Shown: positions 33,404 through 44,292, counted from the stretch's first letter. The stretch: 64,000 nt of DNA from Pyrus communis (GCF_963583255.1 NC_084809.1:4577501-4641500); one strand, 5' to 3'. The notes: generated by a model from the sequence alone, not told the origin. Translations and numbers: made by a program.

Positions 33404-36154
33404 TCAACTGGGATATCCCAGTCTGAGATTGGTACAGTGATGAATAAACACAGGACTGTGTAAACCTTTGGTCAGGACATCTGCAACCTGAGCTTCTGTA
33501 GGAATATATTGCACTTCTAGATCTCCCTTTTGGACCCTTTCGCGAACAAAATGGAAGTCAGTATCCAAGTGCTTAATCCGAGTATGAAAAACTGGATTAG
33601 AACATAAGGCTAACGTTGAAAGATTGTCACAATGTAACAACGGTGCAGATGGAAGAAAAACATGCAGATCTCTGAGAACAGATCTAACCCAAGCGACATC
33701 AGCAGCAGCATTAGCTAATGCCTTATACTCTGCCTCAGTAGAACTGCGAGACACACTTCCTTGTTTCTTGGACTGCCAGGAGACAGGATTTGAACCCATA
33801 AAGACAATGTAGCCTGTGGTGGACCGTCTAGTATTTATATCAGCAGCCCAGTCGGCATCACTATAAGCCAGTAGTTCCATTTTGCCCTGAGCAGAATAAG
33901 TCAATCCACACTGCAATGTACCTTTAAGATATCGAAGAATCCTTTTAATCAAACAAAAATGTTCTTCAGTTGGAGTTGTCATAAATTGGCATGCATAATT
34001 GACTGCATAGGCAATATCAGGCCTAGTGAAGGTCAGATACTGCAATGCACCAACCATACTTCTGTACACTGTTGGATCAGCCATTGGTTGTCCTTCATCC
34101 TTCAATAACTGAGTGTGTGGCTTGCTCGGAGTTGAACAGGATCTACAATGCATCATACCTGCCTTATTAAGAAGATCAGTAACATATTTAGACTGATTAA
34201 TGAAAATGTCTCCATTGTCTCTGTAGGCAATCTGTAAACCCAAAAAATAGGTTAGCCTCCCCATGTCCTTCATATCAAACACACTAGCTAAATCATCAAT
34301 GACTTGCTGAATTAGCGTGGAAGAAGACCCTGTGATGATAATATCATCAACATACAACAGCAAGATCACTACATTAGAACCACTGATTTTCACAAACAGA
34401 CTAGGATCAGAATGAGAAGATTGAAACCCCAGAGTAGGTAAATAGCTTGTAAACTTGGCATTCCATGCTCTGGGAGCCTGTTTAAGGCCATAAAGAGACT
34501 TATGTAACTTGCAGACATGAGTAGGATATAGAGAGTCTTGAAACCCTTGAGGTTGTTTCATAAACACCTCTTCTTGTAATTCTCCATGAAGAAAGGCATT
34601 CTTCACATCTAATTGCCTTAAATCCCATTTGTGCATTGCTGCAAGTGACAAGACTAGCCTTACGGTTGTGTGTCTGACCACTGGACTAAATGTTTCTTCA
34701 TAGTCCAGACCATGTTCTTGGCTAAAACCTTGAGCTACAAGTCTTGCCTTGTATCGGGAGACCTTTCCATCTTGATCCTTCTTAAGCTTGTACACCCACT
34801 TGCTGCCTATAACATTTCTGTTTGGTGGAACTGGTACTAATTCCCAAGTACCTTGTTTCTGCAAAGCTTCAAATTCCTCCTGCATTGCATTACGCCAGTG
34901 CACAGAAGAAACAGCTTGCTTGTAATGAGTGGGTTCTGAAGACTCATGAACATCCAGTATAGCAGTAAAACCACTAAACATAATATCATCACCAGATGAT
35001 AAAGAAGAACCTGGAGTCATGGATACAGAAGCATAATAACCCGAATAATCTTTCCTTTGCAAAGCTCCACTTTTTAACCTTGTAATCATATTATGCTCAG
35101 AAGGCACATCAAGTACATCATTATGAATCTCAGAATCATTTACATCATGAACAAAGACTGAAGAAGTACCAGCCACAACATTGGGAGAAACAGATGAAAT
35201 ACCAACCATATTGGCAGATGTAGAACAAATATTTGGAGATAAATCTGCAGAGTTAGAAGGTACCTGAATTTGGGAAGGGTTATGGACAGGCAACCTTGGA
35301 GAGGAAGGAGTTGGAAGTAGAGTAGTAGCTTGTAATGGTAACAATCCTGAACCTGATGCTGTACCAGAAGACTGAGACGAAACAGAATGCAGCTCCATGT
35401 CTGGATTATTGACCACATCATTCACCCCATGTTGCTCAGATTCATGAGACAATACAACCGAAACAACTCTGGGTAACGCTCTTTGTGTTGGTGAAGTAGA
35501 CACAGATTGAGAACTAGGTATAGATTGGGATGTCTTAAAAGGAAATACATGTTCATTATGAATGACATGCCTAGACAACAATAACCTTTTGGTAGGTATA
35601 TGAAAACACAATACTCCTTTGTAACCTACTGAATATCCCAAAAATACACATTCATCACTGCGTGCTTGGAGCTTATTAACATTATAAGGTCTCAAATAAG
35701 GAAAGACTGCAGAACCAAAGACCTTTAAAGACCCTAAAGAAGGGGATTGTCCAAACAACTTCACATAGGGGGATATCATGCCTAAAGTCTGACTAGGCAT
35801 TCTATTTATCAAGAAGACTGCATGACTACACGCATGAAACCAGAACTGTTGAGGTAAAGAGGCTGCACTCAGTAATGTCACAGTAGTTTCGACAATATGT
35901 CTATTTTTTCTCTCAGCAAGACCATTCTGCTGAGGTGTATATGGACAAGAAACAAGATGCAAAATACCATTGGTATCCAAGAAGGTCTTAAACACTTTAC
36001 TCATGTACTCTCCCCCTCCGTCAGATTGTAAAGTCTTAATACTTGTTTTGAAATGATTCACAACAAAAGCATGAAATTTCACAAATACAGTGTACACATC
36101 AGACTTATTAACAAGTGGAAAAAATCCAAGTAAACCTTGTGCATTCATCAACAA
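33404..36154 (-). CDS. Copia polyprotein, downstream frame (integrase core, RT, RNase H)
   Basis: An open frame of about 910 residues continuing the polyprotein after a frame change near 36119-36124; it has no own initiation context. It carries the second part of integrase (LQSDGGGEYMSKVF and PQQNGLAERKNRHIVE, giving the Asp and Glu of the DDE set), a long variable linker, the reverse transcriptase (NVIGSKWVYKLKKDQDGK, QLDVKNAFLHGEL, LLYVDDIIITG with intact Asp pair) and RNase H ([34 protein letters not shown]). All catalytic motifs that I can check look intact. The product would copy and insert the element if it were made as one polyprotein with the upstream frame. Confidence 0.9.
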   Translation of the reverse strand: MLMNAQGLLGFFPLVNKSDVYTVFVKFHAFVVNHFKTSIKTLQSDGGGEYMSKVFKTFLDTNGILHLVSCPYTPQQNGLAERKNRHIVETTVTLLSAASLPQQFWFHACSHAVFLINRMPSQTLGMISPYVKLFGQSPSLGSLKVFGSAVFPYLRPYNVNKLQARSDECVFLGYSVGYKGVLCFHIPTKRLLLSRHVIHNEHVFPFKTSQSIPSSQSVSTSPTQRALPRVVSVVLSHESEQHGVNDVVNNPDMELHSVSSQSSGTASGSGLLPLQATTLLPTPSSPRLPVHNPSQIQVPSNSADLSPNICSTSANMVGISSVSPNVVAGTSSVFVHDVNDSEIHNDVLDVPSEHNMITRLKSGALQRKDYSGYYASVSMTPGSSLSSGDDIMFSGFTAILDVHESSEPTHYKQAVSSVHWRNAMQEEFEALQKQGTWELVPVPPNRNVIGSKWVYKLKKDQDGKVSRYKARLVAQGFSQEHGLDYEETFSPVVRHTTVRLVLSLAAMHKWDLRQLDVKNAFLHGELQEEVFMKQPQGFQDSLYPTHVCKLHKSLYGLKQAPRAWNAKFTSYLPTLGFQSSHSDPSLFVKISGSNVVILLLYVDDIIITGSSSTLIQQVIDDLASVFDMKDMGRLTYFLGLQIAYRDNGDIFINQSKYVTDLLNKAGMMHCRSCSTPSKPHTQLLKDEGQPMADPTVYRSMVGALQYLTFTRPDIAYAVNYACQFMTTPTEEHFCLIKRILRYLKGTLQCGLTYSAQGKMELLAYSDADWAADINTRRSTTGYIVFMGSNPVSWQSKKQGSVSRSSTEAEYKALANAAADVAWVRSVLRDLHVFLPSAPLLHCDNLSTLALCSNPVFHTRIKHLDTDFHFVRERVQKGDLEVQYIPTEAQVADVLTKGLHSPVFIHHCTNLRLGYPS

Positions 36155-38132
36155 AAATTACATAATATCTGTAACCTTCCACAGAAACAGTAGGTGAAGG
36201 TCCCCAGACATCAGTATGCACCTTTTCGAAAGGAATACTGGACTTATTACACTTGGAAGGAAAGGGTTGTCTAGACATCTTACCCCTAATACAAGCTGAG
36301 CACAACTGAGAACACTTATCTAAAGAAACAGAAATCTGAGAGTCTTGAAGCATTTTTAATTGAACCTCATTAGTGGGATGCCCAAGTCTATGATGCCAGA
36401 TAGATGTCTTCACAAGTTGCCCCAACAAAGCTTGAGGTGTATTATTCATTAGCTGAGAATATTTGTAGAATTGCTGCTGAGGAATGTAATACAAGCCACT
36501 ACTACTACTCCTTCCTTTCATGAGGATTTTCTTGGTTGCCTTGTCCTGCACCCAAAAACCAAATTCATCAAGTATAACATAGCAATGATTATCTTTGCAT
36601 AGTCTATAAACCGATAATAAACTAGCTGCTAACTGTGGAACATGCAACACCATTTGAAGAGTTAAAGATTTAGAAGAGGTTAAAAGAGAACCCAAACCAG
36701 TGTTAGCAACAGGAAGTCCCTCTCCATTGCCAACTGTAATCCTGTCATTGCCCTCAAAAGGTGTCACAAGTGTCAAATTATCAAGGTCAGCAGTCATATG
36801 GTGAGTAGCTCCTGTATCTAACACCCAATTTGGCTGTGAAGAAGACACAAAATTCTGCTGAGCTTGGGCAGTAAGTGCAGTCAGAGAAGAAGCTGGTTGA
36901 TCACCTTGGTATGCATAATTGCCTCTGTGATAACAGTTGAGAGCAGTATGGCCTTTCTTTCCACAAATTTGACATGCCATAACTGGAGGAGCAGAACTGG
37001 AACTTGCATCATACCTTGAGTAACAATTAGGAGCAGTATGGCCTCGTTTATGACAAATCTGACATTCAGGAATCAGTGTTGGTTTGGAACCATTATTTCC
37101 ATTCCACTGCTGCCAAGGTGAACCACCTTTAGATCCAAAATTAGAGCTTCCATTATTATTTGTGCTTCCAGCAAAGGAATTTGAATTCCCTGAGAACCGG
37201 CCATTATTGGTCCCATTATACCTAGGCCTGTTGTTACCCCTTCCATTATTTCCTCCATAATTCTGATAGCCCCTATTATTCTGAGAATTTGCATTATTTT
37301 GTTGATGAAACTGAGGAAGATAAGCCTGAGACACAAATTCCCCAGTGGACCTTTGATTATTATTCTGAGAATGAGCATTAGCACCACTGACAAAACCATA
37401 ACCACCAGAAAATTGTTGAGCCGAGCTTTGACTCTGTGAAGAATTAGCATTTGAAGATTCACCATGGCAGTACATGCCCGACATAGGAAAAGTCATTGTA
37501 GAGTGGGAATCTTCAGCAGTCCTCTCTGCAGCCAATAATTGAGCTCGAAACTCTTTGAGAGAAATAGGAGTTTCACGAGCCACAATTACAGTACGGATCA
37601 TGTTAAATTCTGCTGGCAATCCAGCCAAAGCAGCAACAATAAGATCATTCTCAGAGACCACTTCTCCAGCAGCAAGAAGTTGATCCTTAAGAACTTTGAT
37701 TCGCAACATGTATTTCTCAACACTATCCGAACCTTTCTTAATTGTCAGTAACTCAGTCTTGAGATGATTCACTCTTGCCCGCGAAACAGTAGCAAACCGA
37801 TCTTGCAAATTCATCCAAGCTTCATGTGCAGTTCGACTACCAACAACATATTCAACTGCTTCATCTCCCAAAGTAGCAAGCAATAGACTCACAAGAGCTC
37901 TATCTCTTTTAATCCACTCCTTATAAGCTGCTGTAACTTCAGTAGTGATACCACCGTCTTCAGTAAAGACAAACTTTGGTGGACATACAGATGTACCATC
38001 GAAATGATCAAACAAATCATTTCCTTCAAGGACAGATCGAAACTGAAATGACCACTTCACAAAATTATCCTCCTGAAGTCTAATGGTTAACATTCCAAGT
38101 AGACTTTCAACCTTCACCATATTCATCGCCAT
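36108..38132 (-). CDS. Copia gag, protease and start of integrase (upstream frame)
   Basis: This frame starts best at the Met cluster MAMNMVKVESLLGM (38132), although it is open to an earlier Met at 38237 inside the leader. It contains the Copia gag domain (RLQEDNFVKWSFQFRSVLEG), an Asn/Gly/Ser-rich stretch, two CCHC zinc knuckles (CQICHKRGHTAPNC, CQICGKKGHTALNC), the aspartic protease motif WVLDTGATHHM, the gag-pre-integrase segment (WHHRLGHPTNE, CIRGKMSRQPF) and the integrase start HTDVWGPSP. It ends prematurely just after FVDECTRFTWIF because of the frame change, so integrase is split between the two frames. Confidence 0.9.
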   Translation of the reverse strand: MAMNMVKVESLLGMLTIRLQEDNFVKWSFQFRSVLEGNDLFDHFDGTSVCPPKFVFTEDGGITTEVTAAYKEWIKRDRALVSLLLATLGDEAVEYVVGSRTAHEAWMNLQDRFATVSRARVNHLKTELLTIKKGSDSVEKYMLRIKVLKDQLLAAGEVVSENDLIVAALAGLPAEFNMIRTVIVARETPISLKEFRAQLLAAERTAEDSHSTMTFPMSGMYCHGESSNANSSQSQSSAQQFSGGYGFVSGANAHSQNNNQRSTGEFVSQAYLPQFHQQNNANSQNNRGYQNYGGNNGRGNNRPRYNGTNNGRFSGNSNSFAGSTNNNGSSNFGSKGGSPWQQWNGNNGSKPTLIPECQICHKRGHTAPNCYSRYDASSSSAPPVMACQICGKKGHTALNCYHRGNYAYQGDQPASSLTALTAQAQQNFVSSSQPNWVLDTGATHHMTADLDNLTLVTPFEGNDRITVGNGEGLPVANTGLGSLLTSSKSLTLQMVLHVPQLAASLLSVYRLCKDNHCYVILDEFGFWVQDKATKKILMKGRSSSSGLYYIPQQQFYKYSQLMNNTPQALLGQLVKTSIWHHRLGHPTNEVQLKMLQDSQISVSLDKCSQLCSACIRGKMSRQPFPSKCNKSSIPFEKVHTDVWGPSPTVSVEGYRYYVIFVDECTRFTWIFSTC

Positions 38133-38189
38133 TACTCCAAAAATTGAGAAGAACACAGTAATTTCAACGACACAATCAACCGCAACAAT

Positions 38190-38450
38190 CAAGAAGCAAC
38201 AAAGAGCTTCGTGCTCAAACCAATCACCAGTAATCAAGGAGCTTCGTGCTCAAGAAACAACCAATACTTTGCAATTTGCTAAAATCAAACAATTAGAGGC
38301 TTCGTGCCCTAGAAATCAGCAACAATCAAGAAGAAACAACAAGGAGCTTCGTGCTCAAATCAATCACCAGTAATCAAACAATGATAGGCTTCGTGCCCTA
38401 GAAATCAGCAACAATCAAAAAATAACAAGGAGCTTCGTGCTCGAGAAATC
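38190..38450 (-). repeat. Tandem hairpin repeats in the Copia leader
   Basis: The motif GAGCTTCGTGCTC (stem GAGC/GCTC) recurs at about 38205, 38239, 38346 and 38431. A related GGCTTCGTGCCCTAGAAATC recurs at about 38298 and 38388. The units lie between the primer-binding site and gag. Confidence 0.75.
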
Positions 38451-38689
38451 ACCACATCAAGCCACACATCCAAAATTCTTCGTGACGGCGAAGTAAGAAT
38501 TCCACAATTATACTAAGCAACATCTCAATTTTGAAGATCAAAAAACCACACAGAAAAACCTGATTTCGCAACAACGATCAAAGATCCCGATCTGAGCCCC
38601 AATCTGAGCGTGATCAAGATTCAGCCGCAGAAAAAACCGTAAGCCTGACGAACTAACCAGGATCCTCTTCACCGGTTTACTGAACCTCA

Positions 38690-38702
38690 GCTCTTGATAC
38701 CA
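38690..38702 (-). promoter_or_regulatory. Primer-binding site of young Copia
   Basis: In element sense TGGTATCAAGAGC directly follows the 5' LTR. It complements the 3' end of initiator tRNA-Met apart from one extra A. Confidence 0.85.
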
Positions 38703-38979
38703 TGATAACTATGGCAGATTAAGCCATGAATCTCCATCAAAAAGCAAGAACGAAGAACAACGAATATTAGAGCAGAGAGAAAGAATAATGAATATCTTGC
38801 AAATGTTATTGTATTGTCTAACTGAAAACAATTGCTTACATATTTCAGTATATATAGCTAACCAAACAAAACTGACAGCTGTCAAAACTTAATAACTAAG
38901 TTAGCTAAACACCTTAACCACCTGGCTAACTTATACAAACATATGACTAAAATACCCATGTACATATACTCGGTTAATA
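38703..38979 (-). repeat. 5' LTR of young Copia
   Basis: 277 bp, start TATTAACC and end TTATCA in element sense. It serves as promoter for the element. Confidence 0.93.
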
Positions 38980-38984
38980 GAATG

Positions 38985-41028
38985 CACCACCCCCAACTCA
39001 TTTTTCCTTCAACTTTTCCACACAAGGGAGCTTACATTGATCAGTAAAATTGAACTGTAAAGCATTTTCCTACATATAGACTATAGTACAATATACAAAT
39101 TAAGTTGCAAGCATATCATGCAGACAATCTCCTTAGGAAAAAAAAAATATAGAATTGGGTATGATTGGAGGCTGACCTTAGTATATCTGAGATGCCGCGC
39201 GCTAGCTTTTATGTCAACTACAACCACGTACTCAGCCCTTCTGTTTCACATATTTGGCGAAGGTTCTTTAAACCCTAATATATGTCACTAACAATATTAT
39301 TGTCAAGAGAATCAAATTTGAAACTAATTAAAATCACAAAATCTTTGTCTTTTGATCCGACAGGGATTTGTAGAGCTAAAATATGCATATCATCACTACA
39401 TAAAATTTAAGTTATCCATATTATTTATCAAATTAAGAATTAAATCACATCTTTATCGTTTCAAGCTGGACAAGATTATGAAGAATAGACGGCAGGCATT
39501 CTTTATCCATATGATTCAGAAACTTTTGAATATGTTGAAGTAAAAGCAGCAGAACATATATAGAAAAGGATGAGCAGCTTGGCGGTTCCTGAAAAAAATT
39601 GTACGAAATGATTACATATGACGATTAGGGAAATCTAAAGTTTTGGGAAGTTGACCACCGCCACTCCAAGCGTGTAAAATAAGAAATCTAATTAATTTTT
39701 AATTCCATGCATATGCAAGCTAAACATTTTACAAAAATAATTCAACTAAATTAGTCGGCAGTCCCCTCATGTGAACAGGATCCAGTGTTCACATACTGCT
39801 TATATTAACATGAGAATGGGATGCGCAAGGGTTTTGAAGATCAACGCTAACCAGTTGAATTGAATAAACGTCAATATCATGCAGTGTATGGCATTTTCTT
39901 TTTTAGTTGGTGGCGACCTCGTGTTAATTATGGGTTATTTGCCCATCTGTGATCACGAAAGGAATATTGAATTAAGAAAGAGTTAGATTTAAGCGGAGTT
40001 AAAATCAAATTGTCTTCGAAAAGAACTTCAGCTTGTAATTTGTTCTTGTTTTTTTAATCAACAATACTCATATAAAAACCAAATACACTATTATTTAGCT
40101 AATGTGCAATTTAGGACACAACTGAAGAACGAACCTTGTACGATACACTATTGTATATTACAGCCATCCCCGTAATCACATCAACTTTCTGGGAGCACGC
40201 ACACAAAAAAAATATAAAAGAGATTATCCGATGATATACAATGATTAGATATAAACCTTTTTATTCCTTTCTTTTCTCCTTGCACGAGTGGGTCTGGGTG
40301 GGTGGCTCAAAAGTAGTGATCTTCTTCTCTCCTATAAAGTAGTGTCGTGATATGTCCAAACTGGGGTCCCTTTCCATAAATTAATTAACGAGCTTTGTGA
40401 CTTCAAGACAGAGTCAAAATTAGATTATAGGGTTGATATCTCTTCAATACATGGTGATTCAGCTTTTGCTAATGATTAAAGAATACATAAACAAAGGCAT
40501 TGGATGTCAAATTATATGCGCCAACATTAATATCACCCCCACTCCCACCACCTTCTTCTTCCCTACCACAACTCTCCTGGCCTCACATATTATGCATAAC
40601 TACTCAATTACATGATAATTAATGAATATTTTATAATTTTATAATGAAGTAGTGCTTCTCAATTTAAAAATTATTACATATCTGACATTTTGTTTTGAAA
40701 AATATAAGAAAATCATATTTTTATATTACATTAGTATATTACATGATGTGACAAATGATACATGTCATGTCAAATCATAAATTTATCTTATTAGATATTA
40801 GTAGTATATATGCATCGTTTATCACATTATATAATACACCAATGTAGTCTAAATAAGTAATTTCCAAAGCATTATTTGGTTTGTCTTAAAGGTAAATCTG
40901 GCTTTGGTTCATATCGATCAATTTGTCCTTTCTGATATGATACAAATTTAAGTGGCTGACCACGATTACATTCATAATTTTAGTGATTATAATTTGAAGC
41001 CTCGTGCTACCATTTTAATTGTATTACC
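38985..41028. other. AT-rich intergenic DNA
   Basis: About 2 kb without a recognisable gene. Short frames (39352-39543, 40433-40615) are AT-driven and have no domain. Palindrome-like AT tracts near 40690-40820 may be an old MITE. Confidence 0.45.
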
Positions 41029-41033
41029 ATTGT

Positions 41034-41317
41034 TGTCACATCCCGGCCCGGGACGGATCACTTCTCGGGCCCGCTCCACCACCGTAGCACGATATTGTCC
41101 GCTTTGAGCTTACCATTCCCTCACGGTTTTGTTTTTGGGAACTCACGAGCAACTTCTTAGTGGGTCACCCATCATGTGATTGCTCTAGCCCCCTTCTCGC
41201 TTAACTTCGGAGTTCCGATGGAACCCGAAGCCAGTGAGCTCCCAAAAGCCCTCGTGCTAGGTAGAGATGGGAATATACATATAAGGATCACTCCCCTGGG
41301 CGATGTGGGATGTCGCA
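41034..41317. mobile_element. Cassandra TRIM solo LTR carrying a 5S rRNA-like promoter
   Basis: A 284-bp LTR, TGTCACA...TGTCGCA, with exact 5-bp flanks ATTGT (41029-41033 and 41318-41322). It is GC-rich against AT-rich surroundings. It holds, in antisense, the 5S rRNA-like core known from Cassandra elements: GGGTCACCCATC at 41162-41173 (inverse of the 5S box C region) and CGCTTAACTTCGGAGTTCCG at 41198-41217 (inverse of the box A region). The lone LTR means the internal part was lost by recombination. Confidence 0.93.
41141..41240 (-). ncRNA. 5S rRNA-like segment inside Cassandra LTR
   Basis: On the minus strand, the segment CGGAACTCCGAAGTTAAGCG is followed by GATGGGTGACCCACT, mirroring the internal Pol III control region of plant 5S rRNA. 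It is not a real 5S gene: the ends and several paired positions differ. Confidence 0.75.
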
Positions 41318-41322
41318 ATTGT

Positions 41323-42242
41323 CTTATTAATACTATTTGTTTTTGTTTTTGTGACAATACTGTATATTTATATACCTTTACTCTTGACAATATTGCTGCA
41401 TTTGACATATAGCACCTTGGCAAGTAGCCATATTCAACAATTGTTTTTGTGACATATTGCACAATGGTGGTAAGAGGGAGGTTGAAATACCTTTGTAAGT
41501 TTTTCCGGCTTCTGAAAGAGTAGACTGTCGTGGCTAAGCCACCAACTGGTCCTCTTTAAAATAAAAAATTAATTAGAAACATAAGCGGAAGTGTTTCTGT
41601 CTTGTACAAAAAATTGGCAAATATTCTATGCTTTATGATGAAGTGATATATCCATCAAATAACTAGGGGATGAAATGAATATCTCTGTTGAAGCTCAGTT
41701 CACCAAATTTATGGTGAGCTAAAGCCATCTCCAAATCAATACTCAAATTCTCATACATAACTTCTCACATTTGGGCTCAAAAGTGGTAGGACCTAAAACT
41801 TATACATTTTCTTCATTGATATCCCTAAAGGGTATATGAGCATTTAGTCTGGGAATTTTTTTTTGCGGTGTTGAGTTTTGTAATTCTAGTGCATGGTAGA
41901 AACCCTAACAAAGATTTGAATATGGCCTAGAGGTACTGTTTAAAGTGAATGAAATATCACACTATTATATTGGGCGAAAATGAATAAGTTTTGTCTAAGT
42001 GATATTTCCGTTTACTTTGGACAATAATAATTAGACTCTCGAGAATTTCCTAAAATTATTAGTAGTTTTTTTATTTTATTTTAAGAAAGGTACGATATTC
42101 ATTAAACAAATCAGAAAACGTACAAACTGAGGATAATATGCACAATGGGCTTCGATAAAACCTTACCATGAATTTCAATCCGGTCGAAGGAAAAAGAGTC
42201 CCACACAATAAGATAATCTATCCTCAAATGACAATACAAAGG
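41323..42242. other. Intergenic DNA
   Basis: No gene or clear repeat was recognised; AT-rich with homopolymer runs. Confidence 0.45.
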
Positions 42243-42250
42243 TAAATTAT

Positions 42251-43160
42251 CAGGACCCACCCTGAGGATAGCCGGGTAAGGCGGTTGCAAAGGCCCCCAA
42301 TCTCGTGGGGCCCCCAAATTTTTTTATATAATCTACACATGTAATATAAACATATTAGAAGTCAAAAGCATCATAGTTGTGTTGTAGGCGTAGTGGAAAT
42401 TTGCCTTCTGTTTTTCCTTGGTGGGTTTAAATTTGATACTTGTAGTTGCGTTTTTTAGCATTAGTTTCTTTTTTATTTTTTCAAATTGAAATTAATAGCC
42501 TAATCAAGGAGTTGAAAAAAATAACAAAAACAAAAAAAAAAAAAAAAAAAAATCATGTACAATCTTTTGCCTTCCTCTTCAACATATAAAGTTACAAAAC
42601 CCAAGTCCCTTTGCAATCCTCTTTTTCTTTTTACTTTCCGATTTCTCCATTTTATTAAATGTTTAAATCAACTCTTACGTGTTCTTTACGATTGTAATTT
42701 GAGGTAACCAAAACTGTGAATTTTTTTTCAATAATTTATTATTCAACTGGATGATTCTAATATTCATTAGTGTAATGTTGATTTTAAAAAGAACCATGGC
42801 ATTGTTGAACTTATTATATTTATCAATCAAGTTTTGTTGTTTTTTACTCTATTGATCATCAAGTTTTATAGTTATTTACTCTCTTTATCATATACTCTTG
42901 ACTGTAAACTTAGTACATTTGCGTCTAAAAACACGAGACGTGTAATATTTAAGTAATGTTTGTATATCTATTTTCATTTGATATTAATTTTAATGATATT
43001 TGATGTAAAACTAGACTTTTTCATGTATGTAGTTAATTCTTATTATTATTTTTTTTATACATATCACTATACAAAAGGCCGGGGGTTAGGGGGTTAGAAA
43101 ACTATAGAGCCCCACTTCGAAAACCCGCCTAGAGCTTCCAAATTCTTAAGGCTGGCCCTG
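42251..43160. mobile_element. Non-autonomous hAT transposon
   Basis: A 910-bp element with terminal inverted repeats CAGGACCCACCCTGAGGAT (left) and, inverted, CAGGGCCAGCCTTAAGAAT (right). The subterminal parts are rich in GGGGCCCCC-type sequence. Flanks TAAATTAT (42243-42250) and TAAATTAC (43161-43168) match at 7 of 8, the hAT duplication length. The interior is AT-rich without a transposase. Confidence 0.82.
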
Positions 43161-43350
43161 TAAATTACGAAACATATTCGAACAAAATAATTAGTAATTT
43201 TTTTTTTAACAAAAAATAATTGGTAGTTTTAGTTCTAGCTCTTTTATTTTATTTTCCTAGGTCAGAGTTCTAGTTCTACTTCCTAACCATACTTTTCCCC
43301 TAATTCAGAGACGGTGGGGAAACATTACATTTACGGTTTTTCCCCCATTA

Positions 43351-43512
43351 ATCAAGGGAGATTATATTCACACACTCAAAATTACTTCTTCTACATCTTT
43401 TTAATTTTTTTAATATTTTTTTATCAAGTGTTAGTGGTATGTAAAAAATATTAAAAAATTAAAAAAATATAAAAAAAGTAAATTAAGATGTGTGAATATA
43501 ATCTCTCTTGAT
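43351..43512. mobile_element. Palindromic MITE
   Basis: ATCAAGGGAGATTATATTCA at the left recurs inverted at the right (TGAATATAATCTCTCTTGAT), with an AT-rich centre. TA lies on both sides, compatible with a mariner-type TA target, but the class is not certain. Confidence 0.6.
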
Positions 43513-44104
43513 TAAAAAATGTAGGATTCTACCGACAATGCTCTCAATCCTCATTTGAAATCCACCTAGAGGATAGAGAGACCCTGTTTTCACACACACA
43601 CACACAAAAAAAACAGAAAAAAAAAAGAAAAAAAAAAAAGGAGGCTAGAGATGCCTTTAACTACCTAAAAAGAATGATGGGATGTTTTACAGCAAATCCT
43701 TCTAGGTAGTAGGTATATGTTACTATTCTTGGAAGGGAAGCCACCTCACAAGTCATGACATTAGTCAGCTTCTGGAGATCAACCTTAACTGTTCACCTTT
43801 CAATTTTTCAATTATATACCATTGACCAACTTTGAAATATCGATGTAAACCTAAATCAAAAGATAATGATGCCAAACAGATTCAATAATTTTATACAAAG
43901 CAAAACCTAAATCCTTACTAATTATCTTGTTTGACTGGGATGCAAGAGAAGATCCAACCCAAATCTCACCGACCAATCTGCTGCATTAGCAAGATTTTGT
44001 TTTTGAAGAAGTCAAGATCATCTTTGGATTTGGGAATGTTTTGGGTTGAATTTTTGCAATGGCTGCCTTATTTTATAATACACAAGCAAGCCATATCTAA
44101 TTAT

Positions 44105-44292
44105 GGAATTGGATCCTCTCTTGAGCAGGCGATTAGGATCATTCTGACACACTAAAATTGGTCGTTGGATTTTGATCTAACGGTTACAAACAGGAAGTCT
44201 TTCTAAAAGTTATAATAATTGTCAAAATTCAACTGTCCGTGTTAATAGATCAGGAGGATCCTGATCTCCTGCTTAGGAGAGGATCCAATTCC
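44105..44292. mobile_element. Mutator-like MITE with exact 9-bp duplication
   Basis: A 188-bp element with perfect 16-bp inverted ends GGAATTGGATCCTCTC / GAGAGGATCCAATTCC. It is flanked by exact 9-bp repeats TCTAATTAT (44096-44104 and 44293-44301). There is no coding capacity. The 9-bp target size indicates mobilisation by a Mutator-type transposase. Confidence 0.9.

Larger units (their letters stand above)
33114..38979 (-). mobile_element. Young, structurally complete Ty1/copia retrotransposon
   Basis: A 5866-bp element bounded by two 277-bp LTRs that look identical by eye and by exact 5-bp duplications GAATG (33109-33113 and 38980-38984). In element sense the LTRs run TATTAACC...TTATCA, that is TA...CA rather than TG...CA. 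Immediately inside the 5' LTR is a Met-initiator-type primer-binding site, and before the 3' LTR a purine tract. Gag, protease, integrase, reverse transcriptase and RNase H follow in Copia order. The only visible break is a frame change in integrase at an A/T homopolymer (36119-36124). Confidence 0.95.

Noticed and set aside
33404..36154. Programmed frameshift in the Copia polyprotein
   Set aside because: The switch lies in the middle of the integrase domain at a homopolymer; Copia elements normally use one frame, so mutation or sequencing error is simpler.
41141..41240. A genuine 5S rRNA gene
   Set aside because: The match is partial, lies inside an LTR with TG...CA ends and a target duplication, and the 5S ends are missing; Cassandra explains it.
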